The notes under the pieces were generated by a model. The model did no database searches and was not told the DNA's origin. It saw only the letters and a list, made by a program, of their open reading frames with translations. From positions 1-6,305 of the forward strand of contig CAIVNB010000028.1 in the NCBI GenBank assembly GCA_903907175.1: a stretch of DNA of 6,305 bases, in the 5' to 3' direction. The translations under genes and the position numbers were made by a program. Shown here piece after piece: positions 1-5,639 of the stretch. Numbering within the stretch: the stretch's first letter is position 1; each line of letters opens with the position of its first letter. The DNA comes from an uncultured bacterium. Lineage in GTDB: Bacteria; Patescibacteriota; Minisyncoccia; Phycocordibacterales; UBA9973.

Positions 1-203
1 AAATCATAATCTGCTTTATCAAGTGGAGGAACAACTGGTTTAGGGGGAAGTTCTACAACTTTTTCTATTTCTTTATTTCCATTTTTGTAATTAGTACCCG
101 CATTACTAAAAAACCCTACTCCAATCACCAATAAACCAATTAAACAAAACAGTAAAACAGCAAAAAGTATCAGCTTTCCTTCTTTTCTATTACTAGTTTT
201 CAT
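1..203 (-). CDS. membrane-anchored protein, N-terminal part only (cut by window edge)
   Basis: The reading frame opens with ATG at 203 and is still open at position 1, giving 67 visible residues. Residues 1-10 are short and basic (MKTSNRKEGK). Residues 11-32 form one hydrophobic helix that looks like an uncleaved signal anchor with the remainder outside the cell. After it come a polar stretch and a proline-rich linker (ELPPKPVVPPLDKADYD), which typically tethers an extracytoplasmic domain. The domain itself lies outside the window, so no function can be given. The style resembles hypothetical cell-surface proteins of Parcubacteria, but that is recollection and not a match shown here. A -10-like TATATT ends 6 nt before the ATG, which supports this start and suggests a leaderless message. 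The gene is divergent from the isomerase gene at 285. Confidence 0.7.
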   Translation of the reverse strand, partial: MKTSNRKEGKLILFAVLLFCLIGLLVIGVGFFSNAGTNYKNGNKEIEKVVELPPKPVVPPLDKADYD

Positions 204-209
204 GTATTA

Positions 210-215
210 AATATA
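210..215 (-). promoter_or_regulatory. -10 element of the leftward gene starting at 203
   Basis: On the minus strand the hexamer TATATT is followed by 6 nt (TTAATAC without its first T counted in the hexamer) and then the ATG at 203. No good -35 is visible 16-18 bp further upstream. The call rests mainly on the same -10/6 nt/ATG spacing seen at other starts in this window. Confidence 0.35.
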
Positions 216-234
216 ATACCCTATTACAGTGTTT

Positions 235-278
235 TTGTCTTGTTTTTGCTTGTATATAAAATACATTTGTGCGAAAAT
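235..278 (+). promoter_or_regulatory. candidate promoters of the isomerase gene
   Basis: Two arrangements are possible. TTGTCT (235-240) with a 16-bp spacer to TAAAAT (257-262) would give a leader of about 16 nt. TTGTAT (250-255) with a 17-bp spacer to GAAAAT (273-278) ends exactly 6 nt before the ATG at 285 and would give a leaderless message, as at other starts here. Neither -10 is perfect. The sequence does not decide between them. Confidence 0.35.
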
Positions 279-284
279 ATCAAT

Positions 285-1274
285 ATGTCAATGTATAATG
301 CAATAAAGTTAAGTGCGAAGCAGTTTGCTTTTGAGCCAAAAATTGAAAACGAAGAAAAATTAAAAAAAACTTCTAAGTACATTATTGCAGGAATGGGAGG
401 TTCACATTTAGCTGGTGACCTTTTGAAAATGGTGGAACCAGAGCTAGACATTATAATACATAGAAATTATGGGCTCCCTCCTTTTTCGGCAGAAGACTTG
501 GAGGAAAGATTAATAATCTTAAGTTCTTATTCTGGAAACACAGAAGAAGTTTTATCTGCTTATGAAAAAGCTGGCGAATTAGGCCTTAGCCGAGCTGTTA
601 TATCTCTTGGTGGAAAACTTTTAGATAAAGCTAAAAAAGATAAAGTACCCTATGTGCAAATGGAAAATATCAAAGTTGACGGAGTTGAAATTCAACCTCG
701 CTCAGCTCTCGCCCTAAATTTAAAAAGCCTTTTGAAGATTGTCGGTAAAGAAGAAAAACTAAAAGAAATAAGTAAATTAGAAAATAATTTTAAACCAGAG
801 GATTTTGAAGAAGAAGGTAAAAAGTTGGCTGAAAGACTCCATGGACGTATCCCGATAATTTATTCTTCAGAGCAAAATTACGCTATTGCATATAATTGGA
901 AAATTAAATTCAACGAAACTGGCAAAATTCCTGCTTTCTATAATTTGCTTCCAGAATTAAATCACAATGAAATGACTGGCTTTGATGTAAAAGATAAAAC
1001 AAAAGCACTTTCAGAAAAATTTTATTTCATTTTTCTAAAAGATGAAGCCGACCACGTAAAAATTAAAGAAAGAATGAATATTGTCGCTAAATTATATAAA
1101 GAAAGAGATCTCCCAACTTGTGAAATCAAGGTATCAGGTGAAAATATCTACCACAAAATTTTTAACACTCTTACGATAGCCGACTTTGCAGCCTATTTTA
1201 CTGCCGAAGGATATGGCCTTGAATCAGAACAAGTCCCCATGGTTGAAGAGTTCAAAAAACTTATCGAAAACTAA
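285..1274 (+). CDS. bifunctional phosphoglucose/phosphomannose isomerase
   Basis: The 329-residue product belongs to the SIS-fold family that interconverts glucose-6-P or mannose-6-P with fructose-6-P in the cytoplasm, linking glycolysis to mannose-derived sugars. The N-terminal SIS half shows the glycine-rich IIAGMGGSHLAGD (residues 33-45) and the phosphate-binding SSYSGNTEEV (80-89). The second half has the family block NWKIKFNETGK (204-214) followed by LPELNHNEM (222-230). By analogy with archaeal PGI/PMI, Glu211 and His227 are the likely catalytic residues. A conserved C-terminal lysine/histidine stretch (YHKIFNTL, 289-296) follows. The length is close to the usual 300-350 residues, so the gene looks intact. 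An upstream in-frame TTG at 240 would add 15 residues (MFLLVYKIHLCENIN) unlike the family; ATG at 285 is preferred, with ATG at 291 also possible. The gene stands alone and converges on rarA. Confidence 0.88.
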   Translation: MSMYNAIKLSAKQFAFEPKIENEEKLKKTSKYIIAGMGGSHLAGDLLKMVEPELDIIIHRNYGLPPFSAEDLEERLIILSSYSGNTEEVLSAYEKAGELGLSRAVISLGGKLLDKAKKDKVPYVQMENIKVDGVEIQPRSALALNLKSLLKIVGKEEKLKEISKLENNFKPEDFEEEGKKLAERLHGRIPIIYSSEQNYAIAYNWKIKFNETGKIPAFYNLLPELNHNEMTGFDVKDKTKALSEKFYFIFLKDEADHVKIKERMNIVAKLYKERDLPTCEIKVSGENIYHKIFNTLTIADFAAYFTAEGYGLESEQVPMVEEFKKLIEN

Positions 1275-1304
1275 GAATTTTAAAACTCGTCGCAGGTGTA
1301 TGTT

Positions 1305-2447
1305 TTATGATTTTCTATTTTTCAAATATTTTTTGTTTTTTAATTTTTCTGGCAATAAATCTTTCGATGTGTATTGCTCGTAGTCTTTTCCATAGCCAAA
1401 ATCTTTCATCAATTTTGTTGGTGCATTTCTTATACTCATAGGAATCGGCAAATTGCCAAACGTTTTCGCATCTGCCATGGCACTCAAATAAGCATCATAT
1501 GCACTCCTGTCTTTTTTTGCTTGTGATAAATAAACCACCCCATGTGCGAGGTTCTCTCCGCACTCTGGCATCCCTATTGTCTCTACTGCACGAAAGACTG
1601 CATTCGCCACAACAAGCGCTGTTGGTTGTGCAAGTCCAATATCTTCACTGGCGAATATTACCATCCTGCGTGCAATAAATTTTGGGTCCTCCCCAGCTTC
1701 GAGCATTCGACACATATAGTACAGCGCTGCATCGGGTTGGCTAGCTCGCATGCTTTTTATAAAAGCACTGATAGTATTGTAGTGTTCTTCTCCTTTTTTG
1801 TCATAACGTAAAAATTTTGATTGTAGAGTATCTTTTAGATTTGAAAGTGTAATCTCCTTATAAAGTCCTGCTGTATTTTCTATCATCGCTATTGCTTGCC
1901 TTGCATCCCCGTCTGCCATTTTAATAAGCCAATCTAGCGCATCTTTTTTTAATTTATATCCAGTTCTTTTGATAATCTTTTTCATCTCATCGTCAGAAAA
2001 CCCATTCAAGACAAAAACTCTAGATCGAGAGAGAAGTGCAGGGATAACTTCAAAACTGGGGTTCTCAGTCGTTGCGCCAATTAAAGTCAATTTCCCACTT
2101 TCAACATAAGGCAAAAGAAAATCCTGTTGCGCTTTGTTGAAACGATGTATTTCATCAAGAAAAAGAATCCTAGGCCCAAGTAGCCCACCTTCTTTTTCTA
2201 AAATTGCACGAATATCGTCTTTACTAGCAGACACAGCTGAAAGTTCATGATAATCAGCGTTCAGGGCTTTTGCATATATTTTTGCAAGAGTAGTTTTCCC
2301 TACCCCAGGCGGACCCCATAAAATGAAAGAAAACAAATGCTTCTCTGCAATGGCGATACGGATAGGTTTCCCTTCCCCTACCAAATGCTCTTGCCCTACA
2401 AATTCATCTAGTTTTTTAGGTCTAATTTTTGATGCCAGCGGTTCCAT
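1305..2447 (-). CDS. rarA: replication-associated recombination protein A (RarA/MgsA AAA+ ATPase)
   Basis: This is a clamp-loader-like AAA+ ATPase that acts at stalled forks and gaps on DNA. Numbered from the ATG at 2447 (380 residues), the order is: N-terminal PLASKIRPKKLDEFVGQEHL, typical of RarA; Walker A GPPGVGKTT (45-53); Walker B LFLDEIHRFN (95-104); sensor 1 GATTENPSF (124-132); and SRSRVF (140-145) with the probable arginine finger. The second half is the family's helical lid and tetramerisation region, including MCRMLEAGEDPKFIARRMVIFASEDIG split over about 245-270, and the ending GYGKDYEQYTSKDLLPEKLKNKKY. Length fits the 380-450 residues usual for RarA. A TTG at 2465 would extend the protein by six residues, but a promoter with its -10 at 2454-2459 overlaps that extension and puts the transcript start at the ATG, so 2447 is chosen. 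The convergent neighbour ends only 30 bp away and no hairpin terminator is visible. Confidence 0.93.
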   Translation of the reverse strand: MEPLASKIRPKKLDEFVGQEHLVGEGKPIRIAIAEKHLFSFILWGPPGVGKTTLAKIYAKALNADYHELSAVSASKDDIRAILEKEGGLLGPRILFLDEIHRFNKAQQDFLLPYVESGKLTLIGATTENPSFEVIPALLSRSRVFVLNGFSDDEMKKIIKRTGYKLKKDALDWLIKMADGDARQAIAMIENTAGLYKEITLSNLKDTLQSKFLRYDKKGEEHYNTISAFIKSMRASQPDAALYYMCRMLEAGEDPKFIARRMVIFASEDIGLAQPTALVVANAVFRAVETIGMPECGENLAHGVVYLSQAKKDRSAYDAYLSAMADAKTFGNLPIPMSIRNAPTKLMKDFGYGKDYEQYTSKDLLPEKLKNKKYLKNRKS

Positions 2448-2453
2448 AGTCCT

Positions 2454-2481
2454 ATTATCATCCAAAGCTAAAAAATTACAA
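2454..2481 (-). promoter_or_regulatory. promoter of rarA, predicted leaderless
   Basis: On the minus strand TTGTAA (2476-2481) and GATAAT (2454-2459) are separated by 16 bp. The -10 is followed by AGGACT and then the ATG at 2447. The expected +1 falls on or next to the A of the start codon. It sits in the 58-bp gap after the transporter stop, so rarA probably has its own promoter and does not depend only on read-through. Confidence 0.55.
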
Positions 2482-2505
2482 TAGCAGAAATTTTATAAAA
2501 AATAT

Positions 2506-3504
2506 TTAATTAATTTCAATGTCTACGTATAAAACTTCTGGAAATTTTTCTACTATCTTTTTTTCTATTTCATCAATATGAGCCCCGACGAGCCTCGGGA
2601 TACGATCGGTAGTCTTAAACATCAACTTCGTGAATTTTTTAAAATCATTTTTAATATTTTCAAATTCTTCCCGTAAGTCTCCTGCTTCGTAAATTTCTTC
2701 ATAGAGTGGAGTTCCGTTCCATTCAACGGATGCATAAATTCGATATTTTTTTATGTCTACCGCTACTGATTTAAATTCAATAATTTTTTCTACACATGGA
2801 TCTTCCAAGAGAAGTTCCATGATTCCTTCTTTCGCTTTTTCATTGATAGATTTACCAATAATATAATTATGATTTTTGATAATTAAAAGAATTGCCAAAA
2901 ACCCTAAAATAAGCCCAATAATTATTCCACCGATAGAATCATAAAAATTGTTTTTTGTTAGAAACATTAAAAGTTGAGCAAACAATGCCACAAGCACACC
3001 GAGCACCGCAGCACTATCTTCATATACCACCGCCAAAGTTATCGGATCAGCATCTTCAAATATTTTAAAAGAAAACTTTTTTCTACCCTGTATTTCTTTT
3101 ATGGCAATAAACAAAGTAATACTTTCAATCACCAGTGCCAAAAATAATACTAAAATGCTTCCGAGACTAAAGCTATAAAAAGTCTCTCCAGAAAGTAAAG
3201 AATTAATTGAATGATATATTGTAACTCCTGCTCCAATAAACAAAATTCCACAAGCAGAAATCAGAGACCAAAAAAATCTCTCAATACCATAACCATATCC
3301 CCTAATATGGTCTGCTGGCTTCTTGGAACGTTTTAACCCTACTAATAAAAGTGATTGATTAAGAGTATCAGCAAAGCTATGCACACTTTCAGCAAACATA
3401 CTGGCTGAACCAGTAAGGACCGCTACGATAGTTTTAAAAATAGTTACAAAAAAGTTACCTATAAGGGCGGCAACGACTGATTTATTCCCAGTGGTGTAAG
3501 ACAT
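2506..3504 (-). CDS. cation diffusion facilitator transporter, ZnT9 (SLC30A9)-like
   Basis: The 332-residue inner-membrane protein probably exports divalent metal such as Zn2+ in exchange for protons; the metal is inferred from family. Hydrophobic segments lie at about 10-31, 36-57, 79-99, 112-136, 157-182 and 190-211, the six-helix CDF layout, followed by a cytosolic domain of about 120 residues that includes a ferredoxin-like section (VDIKKYRIYASVEWNG, 249-264) and a longer C-terminal tail. Helix 2 carries AESVHSFADTLNQ (38-50), with His42 and Asp46 at the positions of the usual DxxxD pair. Helix 5 carries VYEDSAAVLGV (160-170), where Glu162/Asp163 replace the usual HxxxD. The blocks GYGIERFFWSLISA (71-84) and EDSAAVLG are characteristic of the ZnT9-like branch. 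The ATG start is supported by a promoter just upstream. The gene appears intact. Confidence 0.88.
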   Translation of the reverse strand: MSYTTGNKSVVAALIGNFFVTIFKTIVAVLTGSASMFAESVHSFADTLNQSLLLVGLKRSKKPADHIRGYGYGIERFFWSLISACGILFIGAGVTIYHSINSLLSGETFYSFSLGSILVLFLALVIESITLFIAIKEIQGRKKFSFKIFEDADPITLAVVYEDSAAVLGVLVALFAQLLMFLTKNNFYDSIGGIIIGLILGFLAILLIIKNHNYIIGKSINEKAKEGIMELLLEDPCVEKIIEFKSVAVDIKKYRIYASVEWNGTPLYEEIYEAGDLREEFENIKNDFKKFTKLMFKTTDRIPRLVGAHIDEIEKKIVEKFPEVLYVDIEIN

Positions 3505-3517
3505 ATAGTATCAATAT

Positions 3518-3546
3518 ATTATATCTAAAATTTGATAAAAAGTCAT
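3518..3546 (-). promoter_or_regulatory. promoter of the CDF transporter
   Basis: On the minus strand ATGACT (3541-3546) is separated by 17 bp from a perfect TATAAT (3518-3523). The ATG at 3504 lies 13 nt beyond the -10, so the predicted leader is only about 6-7 nt and contains no Shine-Dalgarno sequence. Confidence 0.6.
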
Positions 3547-3574
3547 TTTTGTATTATTGTATAAGGGTTAATTA

Positions 3575-3653
3575 AACGACATCGAGATCGTTGAAGTGGT
3601 GGGAATTAAAATGAAACTGCTTTCATTTTAATCCAGTTCTTTAAGAAATTTCT
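3575..3653. other. structured intergenic region: abutting inverted repeats, possible small RNA or cis element
   Basis: Three inverted repeats follow one another. AACGA/TCGTT (3575-3579 with 3588-3592) makes a 5-bp stem. A perfect 12-bp stem ATTAAAATGAAA (3605-3616) with TTTCATTTTAAT (3621-3632) has a 4-nt loop CTGC; it extends with GG/CC across one bulged A (3602-3603 with 3633-3634) and possibly GAA/TTC (3593-3595 with 3637-3639). AGAAATTTCT (3644-3653) is a perfect palindrome. No uridine tract immediately follows the main hairpin on either strand, so an intrinsic terminator is not clear. A weak rightward promoter, TTGATA (3532-3537) with TATTGT (3555-3560), could drive it. Strand and function are undetermined. 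Confidence 0.4.
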
Positions 3654-3672
3654 GTTATTTTATATGTAAAAC

Positions 3673-3743
3673 TGGGAGATCGTCTAATGGTAGGACACCT
3701 CCCTCTGGAGGAGGTTATCTTGGTTCGAGTCCAGGTCTCCCAG
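3673..3743 (+). tRNA. tRNA-Gln (anticodon CUG)
   Basis: A full cloverleaf can be drawn. The acceptor stem TGGGAGA (3673-3679) pairs with TCTCCCA (3736-3742). The D arm is GTCT/GGAC around AATGGTA. The anticodon stem CCTCC/GGAGG (3698-3702 with 3710-3714) encloses the loop CTCTGGA, with anticodon CTG at 3705-3707. The T arm is CTTGG/CCAGG with loop TTCGAGT. The U1-A72 first pair and discriminator G3743 agree with glutamine identity. No CCA is encoded (G is followed by CTTT), so CCA must be added enzymatically. A -10-like TATATG (3661-3666) ends 6 nt upstream of the mature 5' end, but its -35 is weak. It is transcribed opposite to both flanking protein genes. Confidence 0.93.
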
Positions 3744-3777
3744 CTTTGTATAGAAAATTAGAAATAGAAAAAAAGAA

Positions 3778-3820
3778 TCTGGAGGATATTATCCTGGTTC
3801 GAGTCCTAGTCTCCCAGCCA
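3778..3820 (+). pseudogene. tRNA-Gln 3'-half remnant (partial direct repeat)
   Basis: Positions 3778-3818 repeat positions 3704-3744 of the intact tRNA-Gln at a constant offset of 74 bp without gaps, with 36 of 41 bases identical. The copy covers the anticodon loop (CTG kept), variable region, T arm and 3' acceptor strand TCTCCCA. No matching 5' half lies between the two copies: only 33 bp of A-rich sequence separates them. Two of the differences break the T stem (CCTGG facing CCTAG) and two break the 3' side of the anticodon stem, so it cannot fold as a tRNA. Unlike the intact gene, the copy continues G-CCA (3817-3820), an encoded CCA end. It is either a decayed tandem duplication or an integration or excision scar at a tRNA 3' end. 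Confidence 0.75.
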
Positions 3821-3829
3821 GCGTTTTAA

Positions 3830-4723
3830 TTAAAAAGATCTAACAGCACGAACACGTAAAGTAGCGTTTTTTGTATATGAACCAGTCATAGTGCCAGTAG
3901 TAAAATTGACACAAGAAGCAGACACAGAATCTATCTCAGAAGAATCCCAATATTGCCATCCTCCACTAACAGAAAATCCTCCGATAGCTATTCTGTTTGT
4001 ATATAGTTGGACTAACTCATCTCTTGATGGTAAATACCAATCACTGTAGCCACCCCCGTTATATGATCGAGCTAAATTTGCTGCATAACTTCCTGCTCCC
4101 TGGTTAGCAATTATAGTATTGGTGTTTGATAAACCTGTACCCATATTTCTTGCTGTTGCATTTGTTGCTGTAAAACTACCGTTATACCAAGATATACCTG
4201 CACTCTGATCACTTGTCGCAGATATCAACCCATGTTGTCCAGTCCCATCAATATAAGCAATTACTCCTCCACCATAACTGTCACCGATATTAAACGTTGG
4301 TGCGGTCACAGCTGCAGTTTCTGTAATAGAGCCAACTCCACCATTTAAAGTAATAGTAACTGTGGGTTTGTCTGTTTTAGTTAAAGTAAATGAATATGAT
4401 CCATCTGAAATATTAGGATCAGCTGTAACATTATAAACATACCCAGTTTTTGCTATTGAAGGCCAAGTAGCAGTGCTTGAACAACTATCACAAATAGGTC
4501 CACCTCCAGTAGATGAATTCGTGGGAGCCGCTACTCCTCCACCATCTAAAGAAGCGATTTCTAAATGTCTTACAACACTACTCGCAGTTTGTTTGGCTGC
4601 GGCTGTATTTGCTTTATCTTTAGAAGAAGAGAGAGCAATAATTACTATTACTGCAAGTATCCCAATAATTGCTACGACTACTAAGAGTTCAACTAAAGTA
4701 AAACCTTTTTTAAAGTTCTTCAT
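3830..4723 (-). CDS. type IV prepilin-like protein with C-terminal DUF1566 (Lcl C-terminal-like) domain
   Basis: The 297-residue protein begins MKNFKKG|FTLVELLVVVAII: a short basic leader with the prepilin peptidase site after Gly7, then Phe1 and Glu5 of the mature pilin and a hydrophobic helix (residues 8-32) for membrane insertion and pilus assembly. A pilin-like helical and beta region runs to about 135, with two close cysteines (Cys78, Cys81). From about 145 to the end the sequence matches DUF1566 style: IGDSYGGGVIAYI, GQHGLISA, WY, GYSDWYLPSRDEL (225-237), YWDSSEID and the terminal LRVRAVRSF. This domain is often found on surface proteins and is related in fold to C-type-lectin/FGE-like modules, so a minor or tip pilin involved in binding is plausible but inferred. 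The gene stands alone, is divergent from the gene at 4811, and is low in Lys compared with its neighbours, as expected for an exported protein. Confidence 0.85.
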   Translation of the reverse strand: MKNFKKGFTLVELLVVVAIIGILAVIVIIALSSSKDKANTAAAKQTASSVVRHLEIASLDGGGVAAPTNSSTGGGPICDSCSSTATWPSIAKTGYVYNVTADPNISDGSYSFTLTKTDKPTVTITLNGGVGSITETAAVTAPTFNIGDSYGGGVIAYIDGTGQHGLISATSDQSAGISWYNGSFTATNATARNMGTGLSNTNTIIANQGAGSYAANLARSYNGGGYSDWYLPSRDELVQLYTNRIAIGGFSVSGGWQYWDSSEIDSVSASCVNFTTGTMTGSYTKNATLRVRAVRSF

Positions 4724-4732
4724 AATACATAA

Positions 4733-4761
4733 ATTATACTATTAATATTCTTGCTCTTCAA
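4733..4761 (-). promoter_or_regulatory. promoter of the prepilin gene
   Basis: On the minus strand TTGAAG (4756-4761) and a perfect TATAAT (4733-4738) are separated by 17 bp, the best -35/-10 pair in the window. The ATG at 4723 is 9 nt beyond the -10, giving a predicted leader of about 3 nt. An out-of-frame ATG (4728-4730) lies between the -10 and the true start, probably upstream of +1. Confidence 0.65.
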
Positions 4762-4795
4762 CACATACACCCAGCACGCATTTTTAGTTATATTT

Positions 4796-4804
4796 TGATA
4801 TAAT
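4796..4804 (+). promoter_or_regulatory. extended -10 promoter of the 4811 gene cluster, predicted leaderless
   Basis: TGATATAAT is an extended -10 (TGn plus perfect TATAAT at 4799-4804). It is followed by ACAGGG and then ATG at 4811, so transcription is expected to begin on the start codon. No convincing -35 is seen at the right distance, which is common for extended -10 promoters. Confidence 0.6.
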
Positions 4805-4810
4805 ACAGGG

Positions 4811-5107
4811 ATGAAAAAACCATTTTTATATGCATCAGCAGCTGCTTTATATATTGTTATTATCGTTTCAGCCATGAACAGCGTAATCGAAAACAATATC
4901 ATTCCGCAAAAAAGTATCTTCATTCCCATGACTATGCTAGGACTTTTTGTGTTATCTGCCTTGATTATGGGATTTCTATTCTTATACGAACCATTATGTC
5001 TCTTTCTAGAACATCGTAAGAAAGAAGCTGTCTCTTTGTTTGCTAAGATTGTGGGATTTTTTGCTTGTTTTATAGTTCTATTTTTAATTTTACTTTTCCT
5101 CTTGTAA
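4811..5107 (+). CDS. small three-helix membrane protein of unknown function
   Basis: The 98-residue product is almost entirely hydrophobic. Predicted membrane helices lie at about 6-24 (LYASAAALYIVIIVSAM region), 38-60 (IPMTMLGLFVLSALIMGFLFLY) and 79-98 (the C-terminus, ending in a run of Leu, Ile and Phe). A short charged loop LEHRKKEA (66-73) sits before the third helix and would be cytosolic by the positive-inside rule. I do not recognise a named family; the pattern resembles small conserved hypothetical proteins of Parcubacteria. It is the first gene of a probable operon: the next ATG is 12 bp after its stop, on the same strand. The ATG start is fixed by the extended -10 promoter 6 nt upstream. 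Confidence 0.75.
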   Translation: MKKPFLYASAAALYIVIIVSAMNSVIENNIIPQKSIFIPMTMLGLFVLSALIMGFLFLYEPLCLFLEHRKKEAVSLFAKIVGFFACFIVLFLILLFLL

Positions 5108-5119
5108 TTTGAATTTAAT

Positions 5120-5629
5120 ATGAAGATCGAATGGAATAAAGTTACAAAGTTTTCGCAAATTATAGCAATAATACTTTTTGTTGCAGTGTTTTTTGTTGGT
5201 TTTACAATCGGCAAAGAATTTGAAAAGAAATCACCAAGTAACATTGCCCCAATAGTTTCTGAAAAATCAATCATGGGTTGTTACATCGCCCATCTAGCCA
5301 ACGATGTTTATACTCTTACAATTTTCTCCGAAAAAGATGGGTCCTTCGAAGGATACCTTGATATCCAAAATTCTGAAAAAGATAGCTCATTCGGTATTTT
5401 AGAGGGTACATATAAAAATCGGATTTTGCTGGCAGATTATACTTTCTTGTCGGAGGGAACTATGTCTGTCAATCAAGTAATTTTTAAAAAAATTGGAAAT
5501 GATTTTATTCGAGGATATGGGAAACCAGATGATGCCACAGGAACTCATTTTGTTGACTTGAGTAAAATCACTTACGACCCGTCCGTTGTATACAAAGCTT
5601 CTTCGAATGGATGTGCTTCATCAAATTAA
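5120..5629 (+). CDS. membrane-anchored beta-rich protein of unknown function
   Basis: The 169-residue product has a cytosolic start (MKIEWNKVTKFSQ), one membrane helix at about 13-31 (IIAIILFVAVFFVGFTIG) and a polar linker to about 50. The rest, about 51-160, consists of alternating short hydrophobic strands and turns: GCYIAHLANDVYTLTIF, GSFEGYLDIQNSEKDSSFG, LEGTYKNRILLADYTFLSEG, VNQVIFKKIGNDFIRGYG. This reads like a small beta-barrel or lipocalin-like fold facing outward, but no binding or catalytic motif is evident and no function is claimed. Two cysteines (C54 and C165) could form a disulphide outside the cell. It starts 12 bp after the stop of the three-helix protein and is followed 10 bp later by the HIT gene, so the three are probably co-transcribed. 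Confidence 0.75.
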   Translation: MKIEWNKVTKFSQIIAIILFVAVFFVGFTIGKEFEKKSPSNIAPIVSEKSIMGCYIAHLANDVYTLTIFSEKDGSFEGYLDIQNSEKDSSFGILEGTYKNRILLADYTFLSEGTMSVNQVIFKKIGNDFIRGYGKPDDATGTHFVDLSKITYDPSVVYKASSNGCASSN

Positions 5630-5639
5630 TTCTCTTGAA

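Noticed and set aside
1275..1304. Bidirectional terminator between the convergent isomerase and rarA genes
   Set aside because: Only TTTTAAAA is self-complementary; no stem-loop with a T tract can be drawn in the 30 bp, so no terminator is claimed.
1542..1811. 89-codon Cys/His-rich open frame on the plus strand resembling a zinc-ribbon protein
   Set aside because: It lies wholly inside rarA on the opposite strand. The CxxC-like pairs come from the complementary codons of conserved RarA residues, and there is no start signal.
3602..3634. The strong hairpin as a Rho-independent terminator
   Set aside because: The stem is AT-rich with only a GG/CC base, and neither strand has a uridine run directly after it (CCAGTTC on plus, TCCCACC on minus).
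3744..3820. A second functional tRNA gene downstream of tRNA-Gln
   Set aside because: There is no 5' half between the copies able to pair with TCTCCCA, and both the T stem and the anticodon stem contain mismatches.
4473..4745. 90-codon open frame on the plus strand over the start of the prepilin gene
   Set aside because: It is the reverse complement of the conserved prepilin N-terminus and helix, which is clearly the real coding strand.
4720..5274. 184-codon open frame on the minus strand
   Set aside because: It lies antisense to the two small membrane-protein genes and runs through the divergent promoter region. Its translation is low-complexity, Ile/Lys/Asn-rich and shows no domain; the plus-strand genes have promoters, tight spacing and protein-like hydrophobicity patterns.
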